Shown here: in pieces, positions 17,809 through 27,021 of the stretch
How the letters are laid out: the number at the start of each line of letters is the position of its first letter
How positions within the stretch are numbered: position 1 is the first letter of the stretch
Source: Kozakia baliensis
Lineage (GTDB): Bacteria; Pseudomonadota; Alphaproteobacteria; Acetobacterales; Acetobacteraceae
DNA: 64,000 nt
Assembly: GCF_001787335.1 (NCBI RefSeq)
Contig: NZ_CP014674.1
Coordinates: 504,501 to 568,500, forward strand
Direction: 5' to 3'
Translations under genes and position numbers: made by a program
Notes under the pieces: model-generated
What the model saw: the letters and a program-made list of their open reading frames with translations, nothing else
Databases searched by the model: none
Told to the model about the DNA's origin: nothing

Positions 17809-19158
17809 TCATTGTTTTTTCGCGGAGGGTGCGAAGCAGATCAGCATATTGAAAAGAAGTGCCGGGAGAGCCGGATTGATCCCGCCGATTTCGATATCGC
17901 CGAGCTTGAGCACCGAAGCGATGCTGATTCCGGCTGCTAATCCCATTCCGACGCGTCGCGCAGAGACGGGCCGATCGAAGGCGATGGCCAATGCACCAGG
18001 GACGGCTTGCGAAACGCCGAGATAAAATAGGGTATTGAGCTGTGTCAGCAATGTGCCCGCATGACGCGCGCCCAGAGCGGAAAGGACGAAATAACAAGCG
18101 ACGATCACCAAACCCCAACGCTTCTGCTCGGTATCGTTCAGATGCGGAACAAGATTGCGCGCTACGATCGCCGCCAACGCCAAGCCGATACCCGCCAACA
18201 CGACCAAGGCCGAAAGCGCCGCACCCGCCAAGGTCAGGCCAAAACCCCAGCTTGGGAGAAGCGCCTTCGCGGCTGTGAGAAAGGTGGCGTCAGGGCGCGG
18301 GGGCTGCGGTGTGTGCGTTAGCGCATAGCCCGCGACGATAAAAAGCAGTGGGAATAACGCCATATAGAGCGGCATGAAAATCTGCGCGCGCTGGATGGAT
18401 AGAGGAGATTTCGCGGCGAAAATGCTGGCGACAGTCGGCGGCGAGACGCAAAATCCCAAGGCTTGTACCAAGATCGTGCTGATGACGAAGCTATCACCCT
18501 TCAGGCTCGGCAGAGGTTGCAAGGCGGGTTTGAGTGGGCGCGCCGCGCCATTCGGCCATGCGAGCGACGCCGCTACTGCCACCGCAGCGATGGCGACCAG
18601 AACCAGGAAATCCTTTAAAAGCGAGACGATGGCCGGAGCGCGTAAACCCGAAATGCCGATATAGAGAAACGTCAGCAACGCGGCTCCGAGCAGCAGGATA
18701 TCGGGCGGAAGCGTCCAATCGAATTGTGCCAGAACCGTCGTCAAACCAATGAATTGAGAAGCGCCGAGTGGCAACAGACACAGCATTAAAAGTAGGGCGA
18801 ATACACGCTCCAAAAGGATACTGCCGAAACATGCGCGAAAAAGATCGGGGAGCGTCATCGCGCCGCAAGCGCGTCCCGCGCGCCAAAGGCGGGGATACAG
18901 AACGAAGCCGACAGGGAAGGCGAGCAGGATATAGCCCACGAACCAAAGCGCGAGTGTGCTGCCTTTCGCGTAAACCCCACCGGGAAAACCCAACACAGTG
19001 CCGATGCTATACGTCTCGCCCACGGCCAGGACGAAATAAAGCACAGTGTTCAACTGCCCGCCTGCCGTGAAGAAGGCGCGCGCATCGCCGCCACGTTGCC
19101 GGGAAGTCAAAGCGAGGGCGAAAGAGGCCAGCAGGACGAGAAGAAACGCTATCGTCAT
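17809..19158 (-). CDS. Sodium:solute symporter (SSS family)
   Basis: 449 aa, about 13 hydrophobic segments. The segment GGQLNTVLYFVLAVGETYS in the first helices, then GTVLGFPGGVYAKGS, resembles the Na+-site region of SSS transporters, and the gene pairs with a DUF3311 gene as SSS genes often do. The ATG at 19158 overlaps the DUF3311 stop (ATGA); an upstream in-frame extension to 19254 would run over that gene. The substrate cannot be read from the sequence. Proximity to two peptidases suggests an amino acid or small peptide. Confidence 0.83.
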   Translation of the reverse strand: MTIAFLLVLLASFALALTSRQRGGDARAFFTAGGQLNTVLYFVLAVGETYSIGTVLGFPGGVYAKGSTLALWFVGYILLAFPVGFVLYPRLWRAGRACGAMTLPDLFRACFGSILLERVFALLLMLCLLPLGASQFIGLTTVLAQFDWTLPPDILLLGAALLTFLYIGISGLRAPAIVSLLKDFLVLVAIAAVAVAASLAWPNGAARPLKPALQPLPSLKGDSFVISTILVQALGFCVSPPTVASIFAAKSPLSIQRAQIFMPLYMALFPLLFIVAGYALTHTPQPPRPDATFLTAAKALLPSWGFGLTLAGAALSALVVLAGIGLALAAIVARNLVPHLNDTEQKRWGLVIVACYFVLSALGARHAGTLLTQLNTLFYLGVSQAVPGALAIAFDRPVSARRVGMGLAAGISIASVLKLGDIEIGGINPALPALLFNMLICFAPSAKKQ

Positions 19159-19319
19159 GAGCGAGACGCTCGCCAAAGGCAGAAGCTTGTTAGCGGAATG
19201 CACGCGAACAGCCAGAGCAGCGCCACGGGCAGATGCAACCAGGAAAGGCCACACCGCTCCAATAACGGCATCGGTAAGAGAACGAGTGCGAAAGGCAGAA
19301 CGAGCCAGAAGCGGGTCAT
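19155..19319 (-). CDS. DUF3311-like small membrane protein
   Basis: 54 aa, two hydrophobic helices (FWLVLPFALVLLPMPLL and LPVALLWLFACIPLTSF) with a short loop. Small proteins of this kind are regularly encoded just before SSS-family transporters and are thought to be transporter accessory subunits. Both ends overlap neighbours by four bases in ATGA: the start with the P1-peptidase stop and the stop with the symporter start. This makes a real coupled gene likely despite its size. The DUF3311 assignment rests on size, topology and position. Confidence 0.7.
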   Translation of the reverse strand: MTRFWLVLPFALVLLPMPLLERCGLSWLHLPVALLWLFACIPLTSFCLWRASRS

Positions 19320-20404
19320 GACGGCAACATGGCCCACGTTTTGCTGCTCATGCCTGTTGGTAAAGTTGCGGCATAAACACCGCGCGCCACCGCTCGCGCC
19401 AAAACATCCGCCGCCAAAGCGCCGAGACGCGCGACGAGCACGGAGCGTGCGGCGGAAGGAAGGGTTTTTTGCGCGGTGGACAGCGCAAACACCGTGTCTC
19501 CGTCGAAGGGAGAATGAACCGGGCGAATGGCGCGGGAGAGACCGTCCTGCGCCATCATGGCGATGCGCTTCATTTCATCGGCGTCCAGATCGGCATCGAC
19601 GGCGATGCAGGCCAATGTCGTATTGGCGCGTGGGGCCGGGTTGAATTTCGCCAGGCCCCAATCTTCTTCTCCAACCAATGAAGCCGCTGGGCCTAGCCCG
19701 CCAAATTCCTTGCCGATTTCGAACGGCGCGGCCCAAAAACGCTTCGTTCCCGGCACGACGACGGAACCCAAACTGTTGCACGCCACGATCGCGCCCACCG
19801 TGAGCCCGTCATGCGTGATGAAAGAGGCCGTTCCAATCCCGCCTTTTAGCGCGCCTGCCGTGGCCCCGAACCCAGCCCCGACCGTGCCGAGTGCGACATC
19901 CTGGCTTGTATGCTGTACCGCCTCCAGGCCGAGCTTCCGATAAGGCGGTTCCGTGCCCCAATTCTTATCGCCGCCATCATTGAGATCGTAGAGAATAGCG
20001 GAGGGAACGATGGGTGAGGGCGGAATATCTGGTCGTTTCGTCATGGCGAAGCCGCGCCCCTGCGCGCCGAGCCATGACGCGACGCCGTCCGCCGCCGCCA
20101 ACCCATAAACCGACCCGCCAGAAAGCGTGACGGCATCGACGCGATGCACCAAATTCCATGCATTCAGCGCATCCGTCTCGCGCGTGCCGGGGCCGCCGCC
20201 GCGCACATCCACCGCGCAGACCGCCGATTGATCGGGCAGGATAACCGTCACACCCGTTCGGGCGCGCGTATCCTGTGCTTGGCCGATGCTCAGGCCGCCG
20301 ACATCGGTGATGCTGTTGCGCGCGCCTGGCTTACCCGTTCCGGTAGCGCGGGCGGGCAAGGCCATCGTCGCGAGAGAGGCAAGAAGAAAATGGCGGCGCA
20401 ACAT
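19316..20404 (-). CDS. P1-family (S58, DmpA-like) aminopeptidase
   Basis: 362 aa from the ATG at 20404 (AGGA upstream); a start at 20461 would place 19 residues before an evident signal peptide (RRHFLLASLATMALPARA). Family landmarks are ITDVGGLSIGQ near the N-terminus, TLSGGSVYGLAAADGV, and the autoprocessing site in IVACNSLGSVV, where N210-S211 would be cleaved so that the Ser becomes the catalytic N-terminal nucleophile. Known relatives release N-terminal amino acids, including D- or beta-residues. The signal peptide places it in the periplasm. First gene of an overlapping operon with DUF3311 and the symporter, suggesting uptake of the released amino acid. Confidence 0.88.
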   Translation of the reverse strand: MLRRHFLLASLATMALPARATGTGKPGARNSITDVGGLSIGQAQDTRARTGVTVILPDQSAVCAVDVRGGGPGTRETDALNAWNLVHRVDAVTLSGGSVYGLAAADGVASWLGAQGRGFAMTKRPDIPPSPIVPSAILYDLNDGGDKNWGTEPPYRKLGLEAVQHTSQDVALGTVGAGFGATAGALKGGIGTASFITHDGLTVGAIVACNSLGSVVVPGTKRFWAAPFEIGKEFGGLGPAASLVGEEDWGLAKFNPAPRANTTLACIAVDADLDADEMKRIAMMAQDGLSRAIRPVHSPFDGDTVFALSTAQKTLPSAARSVLVARLGALAADVLARAVARGVYAATLPTGMSSKTWAMLPS

Positions 20405-20478
20405 AGGGCGAGTTCCTGGAAAGGAGTTCGGTTTCCCGCGTTGTATAGCGAGAAGAACCACGGTAGGGGGAGAACGGA

Positions 20479-21198
20479 GTGACGGAAAGGCGCATCGGCA
20501 TCGCGGGGTGGAGCATCCCGCCGCAATATAAGGATCGTTTTCCCGAGCAAGGCTCTCATCTCGAACGTTACGCGCAATGTTTCGATAGCGTTGAGATCAA
20601 TTCCTCCTTTTATCGGCCTCATCGGCGGGCAACCTATGAACGCTGGGCCGATAGTGTGCCGGAGGGCTTTCGCTTCGCCGTCAAAATGCCGCGGAGCATC
20701 ACGCATGAGGCGCGTTTAGTCGGCTGCCATGAAGCTTTGGCAAAATTCCTGGATGAAATTCATGGTTTAGGCTCTCGGCAAGGGCCAATTTTGGTGCAGC
20801 TTCCGCCCAGTTTTCGTTTTTCAGAAGAAGTGGCGGATATGTTTTTCGGCATGCTGCGCGAAAATGAGAACGGCCTCGTGGTGTGCGAACCCCGTCATGC
20901 CAGTTGGTTCGGCGCGGCGGCGGAGGCGTTGCTCATTCAGCACCGCATCGCGCGAGTGGCCGCCGATCCTGCGCCTGTGCCCGAAGCCGCTTTTCCCGGT
21001 GGTTGGCCCGGTTTGATCTACCAGCGTCTACATGGCGTGCCGGAGATGTATTACTCATCTTATGACGCAGCCCGGCTCAGTGCGCTCGCGAAGGAAATTC
21101 GGCAGGAGATAACGCCGAACTGGTGCATTTTCGATAATACCGCGCGGGGTGAGGCGAGTGCCAACGCGCTTGATCTGCTGGAGGATTTAAAAGGATAG
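20479..21198 (+). CDS. DUF72 (YecE-like) protein
   Basis: 239 aa, TIM-barrel family of unknown function. Landmarks are RIGIAGWSIPPQYKDRFP, a strand with FDSVEINSSFYR, FAVKMPRSITHEARL, LVQLPPSFRF, and YQRLHGVPEMYYSSY followed by CIFDNTARGEASANA near the C-terminus. The GTG start at 20479 has GGGGAGAACGGA just upstream. Divergent from the P1-peptidase gene, with only 74 bases between starts. No enzymatic role is established for the family. Confidence 0.88.
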   Translation: MTERRIGIAGWSIPPQYKDRFPEQGSHLERYAQCFDSVEINSSFYRPHRRATYERWADSVPEGFRFAVKMPRSITHEARLVGCHEALAKFLDEIHGLGSRQGPILVQLPPSFRFSEEVADMFFGMLRENENGLVVCEPRHASWFGAAAEALLIQHRIARVAADPAPVPEAAFPGGWPGLIYQRLHGVPEMYYSSYDAARLSALAKEIRQEITPNWCIFDNTARGEASANALDLLEDLKG

Positions 21199-23445
21199 GG
21201 AGACGCGCGCGCCCCATGTCGCCGGGAGACCGGCGAACGCAATATTGTCGCCATTGACGAAGAAATTCCGCTCCACGTCATAACGTTTGTTCAGGACATT
21301 GTTGCCGAAGGCCGCGATGCTCCAAAGCCCACTCCGAGGGCCGAAGGAGGCGTTCGCCCCGACCAGCGTATACCCAGCCACATCGTATAGATTGCCGAAA
21401 AGCGAATGGTAGGTGCTGCGTAGGCTGTAATTGATGCCACTACGCAAAATATAGCGCCCGAGATTCCAGCTATAAGTCGCGCTTCCGTTGAAGGTAAGTT
21501 TGGGCGCGGGCAAGCTATCGCCCCTGCGATTCCGCACGATCGGCACATAGACGCCATTGACCCGCTGCGTTGCAAACACGGAAGAAAACCGGTCGAACTG
21601 TCCTACGGCCCAGCCACCGGATTGGGTTAGAATCAGATGAGGCAGCGGCGACCATTGGGCTTCGAATTCCCCGCCAGCCACATGGGATCTCGGCGCGTTG
21701 ACGATGGCGCCGATCAACCCGGTGGAAGGGTTCACGACGGCGGACTGAATTTGCTCGTTATGGTAATCATAATAAAACGCACTGACATTCAGCCGCAAAT
21801 GCGCGGAAGGAAATTCGGCTTTGTTGCCGAGTTCGTAGGCCCATAATTCTTCCGGTCGGAACGGATCGGTGGAAGCGCGAGCCGCCACGGTATTATAGGT
21901 CGTGAAACCGCCCGATTTGATGCCCCGGCTGACGGAAGCATAAATCATATCGTGTTCGACGGGATGATAATCCAGTTCGAGCTTGCCGGAAGGTTTCGTG
22001 TAATTCAGGCTGCGCCGCCCGACGATGTTGCCCGGATTGGTGATGACGCCGCTGGGTAAGTAATTATAGGCTGCGAAATCTTGCAGAACGCGGCTTTCAT
22101 GCTCGATCCTGAAGCCGCCTGTCAGCGCAAGTTCGTGCGTGATCTGATAGCGGGCCTGCCCGAAACCGCTGACGGTATTGACGTTCTGACGATACGCCAC
22201 GCTGCGGTTGATGCCGAAGGATTGCGCAAAGCCGGAGAGATACTGATCGGCCAGATATTGATGCGCGTAATAGATGCCGCCGATCCAGGTCAGTGGGCGC
22301 TCGTCGTGCGATTTTAGGCGTAATTCATTGGCGAAACTATTCGCACGTGTGTTGAACGCCACATCGGCGATCGCTGCGGAGGAGCCATCGAAATTATCGT
22401 ATTCGCGCCGATTGGCGGCGTCGAAGCTGACCAAATCCGTCAGGCTTCCGAAGGGGAGCTTCTTTTCCTGACGTAAATTCGCGCCGCCCGAATCGATGTG
22501 ATGAAACGGTTTTTGCATCGGGTTGATGCCCGCCAGCCGTGCGAAGCTGGTGGATGTGCCCCAATGGGTGGCGTCCCGATTGGAATCCGCAGGAAAGACG
22601 GAGCCGTTGCTAGCAGAAGCCAGTGTTGTGAGTGGCGTAAAAAGATGGAGGCCCTGCGCGTCCGAACGGTCGTGACTGCCATGAAGATCGAGCGTCATCG
22701 TCGCACTATCATCCAGCGTCAGATCGCTGATCCAACGCGCCGCCGTGCGGTCGGTCATGCCCAAGCGCGCGCCGCCATCACCATCTTGCCAAGCGCCGCC
22801 TTGCTGCGATTGTGCGCTCAGACGCATGTTGAGATGGTTCAGAACACGGCCTGAAACGACGCCATTCGTTACGATGCTGCCGAAGCGCCCATATTGAAAG
22901 CTGAGCTCCGCCTCGCGTTTCTCGGTGGGGTGATTGAGCACGTAATTGATTGCGCCGCCGGTGCTGTTGCGCCCGTAAAGCGTGCCCTGTGGCCCGCGCA
23001 GAACTTCCACGCGCGATACGTCGAAAATTAAACCGTTCGTGGCGAATGGGATCGGCTGGGCGACTTCATCAATGGAGATGCTGACGGTCGAGGCATTGTC
23101 CGAAGCGTAGTCGTTGAAGCCAACGCCACGAATGGTGAAGGCGGGCTGCCCGGAGCCGAATTGCGGCGTCACCTGAAGGGAGGGCGTTAGAAATTGCAGG
23201 CCGAAAACATCATGCACATTGCGCGCCGCCAGTTGCGCGCCGCTCACGACACTCACCGATGCGGCGATATTTTGAGTATTCTGAACACGCCGATTCGCCG
23301 TGACGGTGATATGTTCCAGGCGGTCGTGTTCTGAAGAAGACTGCGCGAAGGCAGGCGCAGCGGCGAAAAGCGTCAGCCAGAGCCAACGCCACGCCGCCGA
23401 ACGTTCAAAATTAGATATAGTGCTCGGCAAGTGGAGCGAAACCAT
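21187..23445 (-). CDS. TonB-dependent outer-membrane receptor
   Basis: 752 aa from the ATG at 23445. A signal peptide (AWRWLWLTLFAAAPAFAQ) is followed by a plug domain with HITVTANRRVQNTQNIAASV, FTIRGVG and RVEVLRGPQGTLYGRNSTGG. A 22-strand barrel follows; the C-terminus is aromatic (ATWGARVSLSF) as required for BAM insertion. It imports a large nutrient such as an iron chelate, heme or carbohydrate using TonB energy; the ligand is unknown. The start lies 35 bases inside the ornithine decarboxylase gene; a TTG at 23430 is the alternative. Its 3' end overlaps the DUF72 gene by 12 bases, convergently. Confidence 0.88.
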   Translation of the reverse strand: MVSLHLPSTISNFERSAAWRWLWLTLFAAAPAFAQSSSEHDRLEHITVTANRRVQNTQNIAASVSVVSGAQLAARNVHDVFGLQFLTPSLQVTPQFGSGQPAFTIRGVGFNDYASDNASTVSISIDEVAQPIPFATNGLIFDVSRVEVLRGPQGTLYGRNSTGGAINYVLNHPTEKREAELSFQYGRFGSIVTNGVVSGRVLNHLNMRLSAQSQQGGAWQDGDGGARLGMTDRTAARWISDLTLDDSATMTLDLHGSHDRSDAQGLHLFTPLTTLASASNGSVFPADSNRDATHWGTSTSFARLAGINPMQKPFHHIDSGGANLRQEKKLPFGSLTDLVSFDAANRREYDNFDGSSAAIADVAFNTRANSFANELRLKSHDERPLTWIGGIYYAHQYLADQYLSGFAQSFGINRSVAYRQNVNTVSGFGQARYQITHELALTGGFRIEHESRVLQDFAAYNYLPSGVITNPGNIVGRRSLNYTKPSGKLELDYHPVEHDMIYASVSRGIKSGGFTTYNTVAARASTDPFRPEELWAYELGNKAEFPSAHLRLNVSAFYYDYHNEQIQSAVVNPSTGLIGAIVNAPRSHVAGGEFEAQWSPLPHLILTQSGGWAVGQFDRFSSVFATQRVNGVYVPIVRNRRGDSLPAPKLTFNGSATYSWNLGRYILRSGINYSLRSTYHSLFGNLYDVAGYTLVGANASFGPRSGLWSIAAFGNNVLNKRYDVERNFFVNGDNIAFAGLPATWGARVSLSF

Positions 23446-24544
23446 TGAAACCGGTCGAGCAATAGGTCGAGACATAAGCGCCGGTGGAGAGAAGTTCGAC
23501 GCGGTCGCCAGAGCGCAGCGCCATCGGTAGATCGACGCGCTTCTTCTCATACATAATATCCACGCCGTCGCAGCTCGGTCCCGCCACGACCGTCTGGCCG
23601 GTGGGCAGTCCGTCATGCGCCGTGCGGAAACGGTAGCGAATCGCTTCGCCTTCGGTTTCCGCCAGGCCACCGAAACGGCCGATATCGAGATAAACCCAGC
23701 GCGGGTCGCTTTCTTTACCGCCGCGCCGGCTCACCAGTACTACCTCGGCGGAAACCACTCCCGCTTCGCCCACAAGGAAACGTCCCGGCTCGACCAGCAT
23801 TTGCGGAAGCGCATTGCCGAAATGCTCGGTCATGGCGCGGCCGATCGCCAATCCGAATTGATCGATTTCCGGCACGTCGTCCCGGTACCGTACGGGGAAG
23901 CCGCCGCCGAGATTGATCATTTTCAGTTCGAGGCCAGCCTTGGAAAGATCGGTGAACAACATGCCGACGCGGGCAATTGCCGCTTCGTAAGCTGCCGTGT
24001 TGGTCTGTTGGCTGCCGACATGGAACGACAAACCATAAGGCTCCAGCCCCATATCTTTCGCACGCAACAGCAGTTCGTGCGCATGCTCGACTGTCGTGCC
24101 GAATTTGCGCGAAAGCGGCCAATCGGCGCCTTCGTTTTCGACGGCGAGACGGCAGAAAACGCGTGTTCCCGGTGCATGCTCGGCCAGTTTGGCCAATTCT
24201 TCTTCGCTGTCGAAGACGAAAAGATCGACTCCACGCTCGAAAGCTTCGCGGATGGAGGAGATTTTTTTGACGGTATTGCCGAACGAAATTTGCTTCGGGC
24301 TGGCACCTGCCTCAAGGCATTGACGGATTTCGCCGATAGAGGCGGCATCGAAGCAAGAGCCGAGATCGACCAGGCGGCGCAAAATCTCTGGCGCAGGGTT
24401 TGCTTTTACTGCATAATAAATATGCGCAATCGGCATAGCGTCCTGCAAAGCGCGGTAACGGGATTCCACATGATCCACGTCCACGATGAGGCAAGGAGTT
24501 GCCGGCTGTTGCTCGGCAAGGTAACGGGCGATTTTTGGAGTCAT
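23411..24544 (-). CDS. Ornithine decarboxylase (fold III, eukaryote-like)
   Basis: 377 aa. K47 in YYAVKANP is the PLP-binding Lys; SFHVGSQQ holds the ring-stacking His; NLGGGFP and EPGRF bind the phosphate; C325/D326 in GPSCDGVD are the substrate-site Cys and Asp at the dimer interface. The short length and GPSCDGVD match the ODC branch rather than diaminopimelate decarboxylase. It makes putrescine for polyamine synthesis. A broader ornithine/lysine specificity is possible. Downstream, the TonB receptor gene begins inside its last 35 bases. Confidence 0.9.
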   Translation of the reverse strand: MTPKIARYLAEQQPATPCLIVDVDHVESRYRALQDAMPIAHIYYAVKANPAPEILRRLVDLGSCFDAASIGEIRQCLEAGASPKQISFGNTVKKISSIREAFERGVDLFVFDSEEELAKLAEHAPGTRVFCRLAVENEGADWPLSRKFGTTVEHAHELLLRAKDMGLEPYGLSFHVGSQQTNTAAYEAAIARVGMLFTDLSKAGLELKMINLGGGFPVRYRDDVPEIDQFGLAIGRAMTEHFGNALPQMLVEPGRFLVGEAGVVSAEVVLVSRRGGKESDPRWVYLDIGRFGGLAETEGEAIRYRFRTAHDGLPTGQTVVAGPSCDGVDIMYEKKRVDLPMALRSGDRVELLSTGAYVSTYCSTGFNGFAPLAEHYI

Positions 24545-24957
24545 GTCACTCCTCCCGAAATCCGCGCATTATAAGCGGATATGTTGCGAAACGGTCGAAC
24601 GGACCGGCGATCATGACGAGGCCGCTTCAATGCCGGACGACAAGAAAACAACCCGATAGCCAGAACGCTTGACGTCGTTGCGTAACCTACAGAGGGCCAG
24701 TGGCACGTGCGTTGCTGCGTGGGCGCGATATGGGGCCAAAGTGTTTTTCATGCAACTGGAAAACGACATCGCCTCGAAAATTATTTCCCAAGGTCGCTTT
24801 GCCAAGTGAGGGCCATTATAATTTAAGGAACGAGCTAGGGGATGACAGCGTAATAACGAGTTCGAAATGTCATTCTAGAAGTGCGGAGAGTGGGGGAAAT
24901 ATATGCTTTTACTGTCCAATCCACCGTCATAAATAAATACGCCACAAGGAGCCCAGT
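24545..24957. other. Intergenic region between divergent genes
   Basis: 413 bases between the ornithine decarboxylase start and the YihY gene. Two short open frames cross it (24611-24805 minus and 24700-24936 plus), but neither has a convincing ribosome site or recognisable composition. The only signal that stands out is a perfect -10-like TATAAT at 24817-24822 on the plus strand, without a good -35 at the right spacing. No RNA structure of known type was recognised, so a polyamine-responsive leader cannot be claimed. Confidence 0.5.
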
Positions 24958-26070
24958 GTGGACGAAAGCCCTCCGCCTCAACAAGCCGTCGCCGAACCGA
25001 ACGCCGATACCGATCGGGTTCAAGACGCAGCGACGCAAAATGCGGAGGCTGCTGCAAAAAACGCCCCAGGAACCGGAGCGAAAACGCCGCTTCATATGCC
25101 TCCCGCCGGATGGAAACTTGTTTTCCGTCAGACGATCAACGAGGCGGGTTCGAGCCAAACTTCTCTCGCCGCCGCCGGGTGCGCCTTCTACGCCACGCTT
25201 TCTCTTTTCCCCGCCATTAGCGCGCTGATCTCGGTCTATGGCTTGGCGTTCGATCTGCAAACGGTTGAGCCGCAACTGAACGTGTTGCGCAATTTGCTCC
25301 CCCCGGCGGCCTTTTCTCTTATTGCCGATCAGATTCATTCATTGATCTCTCAGCCTCATTCTTCTTTGACCATCGGGCTGATTTTTTCCTTTACGATTGC
25401 GCTGTGGTCGGCCTCCGCCAGTACCAAATCCGTGCTTTCGGCATTGAATTTGGCTTATGACGTGCAGGAGACCCGAGGCTTTTTCTCTTTTCAGCTCATA
25501 GCGTTGGGCGTGACACTCGGTGCGGTACTTGGCGCGTGTCTCACCTTGGCGTTGATGGTGGCGCTACCAGCTCTGGTCGATTATTTGCCTCATTTGGCGT
25601 CCCAATTCGGATTGCGCAATCTTCCGCCGATCATGAACGTGTTTATGAGTTATAGCGCGCCCTATGTCGTGCATTTCGGCGCGCCTGCGCTCATGCTTTT
25701 CTTTATATTCGCGGCCGTCACGCTTCTGTTTCGCTACGGGCCGTGCCGAACGACGCCTTCCTGGCGCTGGATTTTCCCCGGCTCCCTGGTCGCTACCGTT
25801 CTATGGGTGCTGACGTCGATCGGATTCTCTTATTACGTTAGCCGTTTTGCCAGTTATGGCTCGACCTATGGGCCGCTCGGCGCTGTCGCCGCTATTATGA
25901 TGTGGTTCTTCGTCAGCACCTATGTCGTGCTTTTCGGTGCGGAGCTGAATGCGGGGCTTGAGGACCGTATGAATGGGCTAGCGCCGCGCAATTCCACGAA
26001 TTCTCAAAAGATCCCCGATAAGGACGCAACCAACAATATACAGGAAAACAGTGCGCCCCAGCGGGTATAG
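24958..26070 (+). CDS. YihY/BrkB-family inner-membrane protein
   Basis: 370 aa. A polar Ala/Pro/Gln-rich N-terminus of ~60 residues precedes six hydrophobic helices. Family landmarks are AAAGCAFYATLSLFPAISAL, LWSASASTKSVLSALNLAYD, FRYGPCRTTPSWRWIFPGS and AAIMMWFFVSTYVVLFGAELNA. The GTG start at 24958 has AAGGAG seven bases upstream. The biochemical function of the family is unsettled; older names link it to ribonuclease BN, which is now known to be wrong. It ends five bases from the stop of the convergent rlpA-like gene. Confidence 0.88.
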   Translation: MDESPPPQQAVAEPNADTDRVQDAATQNAEAAAKNAPGTGAKTPLHMPPAGWKLVFRQTINEAGSSQTSLAAAGCAFYATLSLFPAISALISVYGLAFDLQTVEPQLNVLRNLLPPAAFSLIADQIHSLISQPHSSLTIGLIFSFTIALWSASASTKSVLSALNLAYDVQETRGFFSFQLIALGVTLGAVLGACLTLALMVALPALVDYLPHLASQFGLRNLPPIMNVFMSYSAPYVVHFGAPALMLFFIFAAVTLLFRYGPCRTTPSWRWIFPGSLVATVLWVLTSIGFSYYVSRFASYGSTYGPLGAVAAIMMWFFVSTYVVLFGAELNAGLEDRMNGLAPRNSTNSQKIPDKDATNNIQENSAPQRV

Positions 26071-26075
26071 AAAAC

Positions 26076-26804
26076 CTAGCTGCGGATATGCCGGTGTGTT
26101 TTGGCGCTCTGCTGGAAATGAGCGGCGTGGCGCACTGGCGCGGTCCGGGAATCTGCGGCCTGTATGGCCTGCTCACTCGTATCGGAAGCTTCCGCTTCCG
26201 CAACCTCGACGGGCTGCGTATCGTCAACGGGCGTATCGGCGGGGAGGCGCGCTAACGTAACGTGGGCTGTTCCCGCGTGCAGCATGCCGAGCTTTGCCGC
26301 TGCGGCATGGGAGAGGTCGATAATCCGGCTATTATAGGGTCCGCGGTCATTGACCGTCACCACCACCGAGCGCCCGGTATCTTCCGACGTCACCAGCACT
26401 TTCGAACCGAAAGGCAGAGTCGGGTGCGCTGCGGTGAGATGCTCGTTGTCCAGGCGCGCACCCGTGCTCGTACGGTGCCCGATCAGGCTGCGCCCATACC
26501 AACTCGCCACCCCGGCCTGCGACCAATCGAGCGCGTGGGCCATACGATGCATCCGTTTGGCTAAAGCAGCGCGCACGGAAGACGCCCAGGGCGTATGGAC
26601 TGTATCAGACGTCAGGGCCGTATTTTGCTCAAGCGTTTGAGCATGAGCGGCATGTTTGGTGGAAACCGTCGTCGCGGCAAGAAGAACGAAACTGCTTACC
26701 CAGGTGCGGAGGCGCTTTTTGCGCGTGGTCGTGGCGACTTTCAAAGGTAAGGCGTAAGCGTTCTGAGTCACGATCGATATCAACCTTGCTATGCGGCACT
26801 CCAT
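26076..26804 (-). CDS. RlpA-like septal ring lytic transglycosylase (DPBB domain)
   Basis: 242 aa with a hydrophobic segment VSSFVLLAATTVSTKHAAHA that looks like a signal peptide. The double-psi beta-barrel is clear from GVASWYGRSLIGHRTSTGAR to VVVTVNDRGPYNSRIIDLS, with the catalytic Glu region replaced by LDNEHLTAAH and the Asp in NDRGP. RlpA cleaves naked glycan strands at the division site. No SPOR domain is seen; the C-terminus is a polar tail. No clear ribosome site precedes the ATG at 26804, so the true start may be up to 25 codons downstream. Confidence 0.83.
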   Translation of the reverse strand: MECRIARLISIVTQNAYALPLKVATTTRKKRLRTWVSSFVLLAATTVSTKHAAHAQTLEQNTALTSDTVHTPWASSVRAALAKRMHRMAHALDWSQAGVASWYGRSLIGHRTSTGARLDNEHLTAAHPTLPFGSKVLVTSEDTGRSVVVTVNDRGPYNSRIIDLSHAAAAKLGMLHAGTAHVTLARLPADTPVDDTQPVEVAEAEASDTSEQAIQAADSRTAPVRHAAHFQQSAKTHRHIRS

Positions 26805-27021
26805 TGAACCGTGACTTGTTGCAATACGCTGCCACGGTTCTAAACGAGTTCGCTTTTACCATAATTGAGCGCCAGCCGCAAAAACCGGCAAAATCGCCCC
26901 TTATTCAACTCATTGATGCCGATCAGGCATGGTGAAGGCGGCAAGAATAGGGCAGAGTGATCGGATTGCCTTTTTGCAAGGCTTTTACCACCGCAACGAA
27001 AGTGCTACGGGCAACCCCGAC

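Noticed and set aside
23615-24574. 319-codon open frame antisense to the ornithine decarboxylase gene
   Set aside because: The decarboxylase motifs on the minus strand are intact, so the plus-strand frame is a by-product.
24611-24805. 64-codon minus-strand frame upstream of the decarboxylase gene
   Set aside because: No ribosome site or recognisable feature; likely chance.
24700-24936. 78-codon plus-strand frame with two CxxC-like pairs in the gap before the YihY gene
   Set aside because: No ribosome site, odd composition, and the Cys pairs match no known zinc-binding fold.
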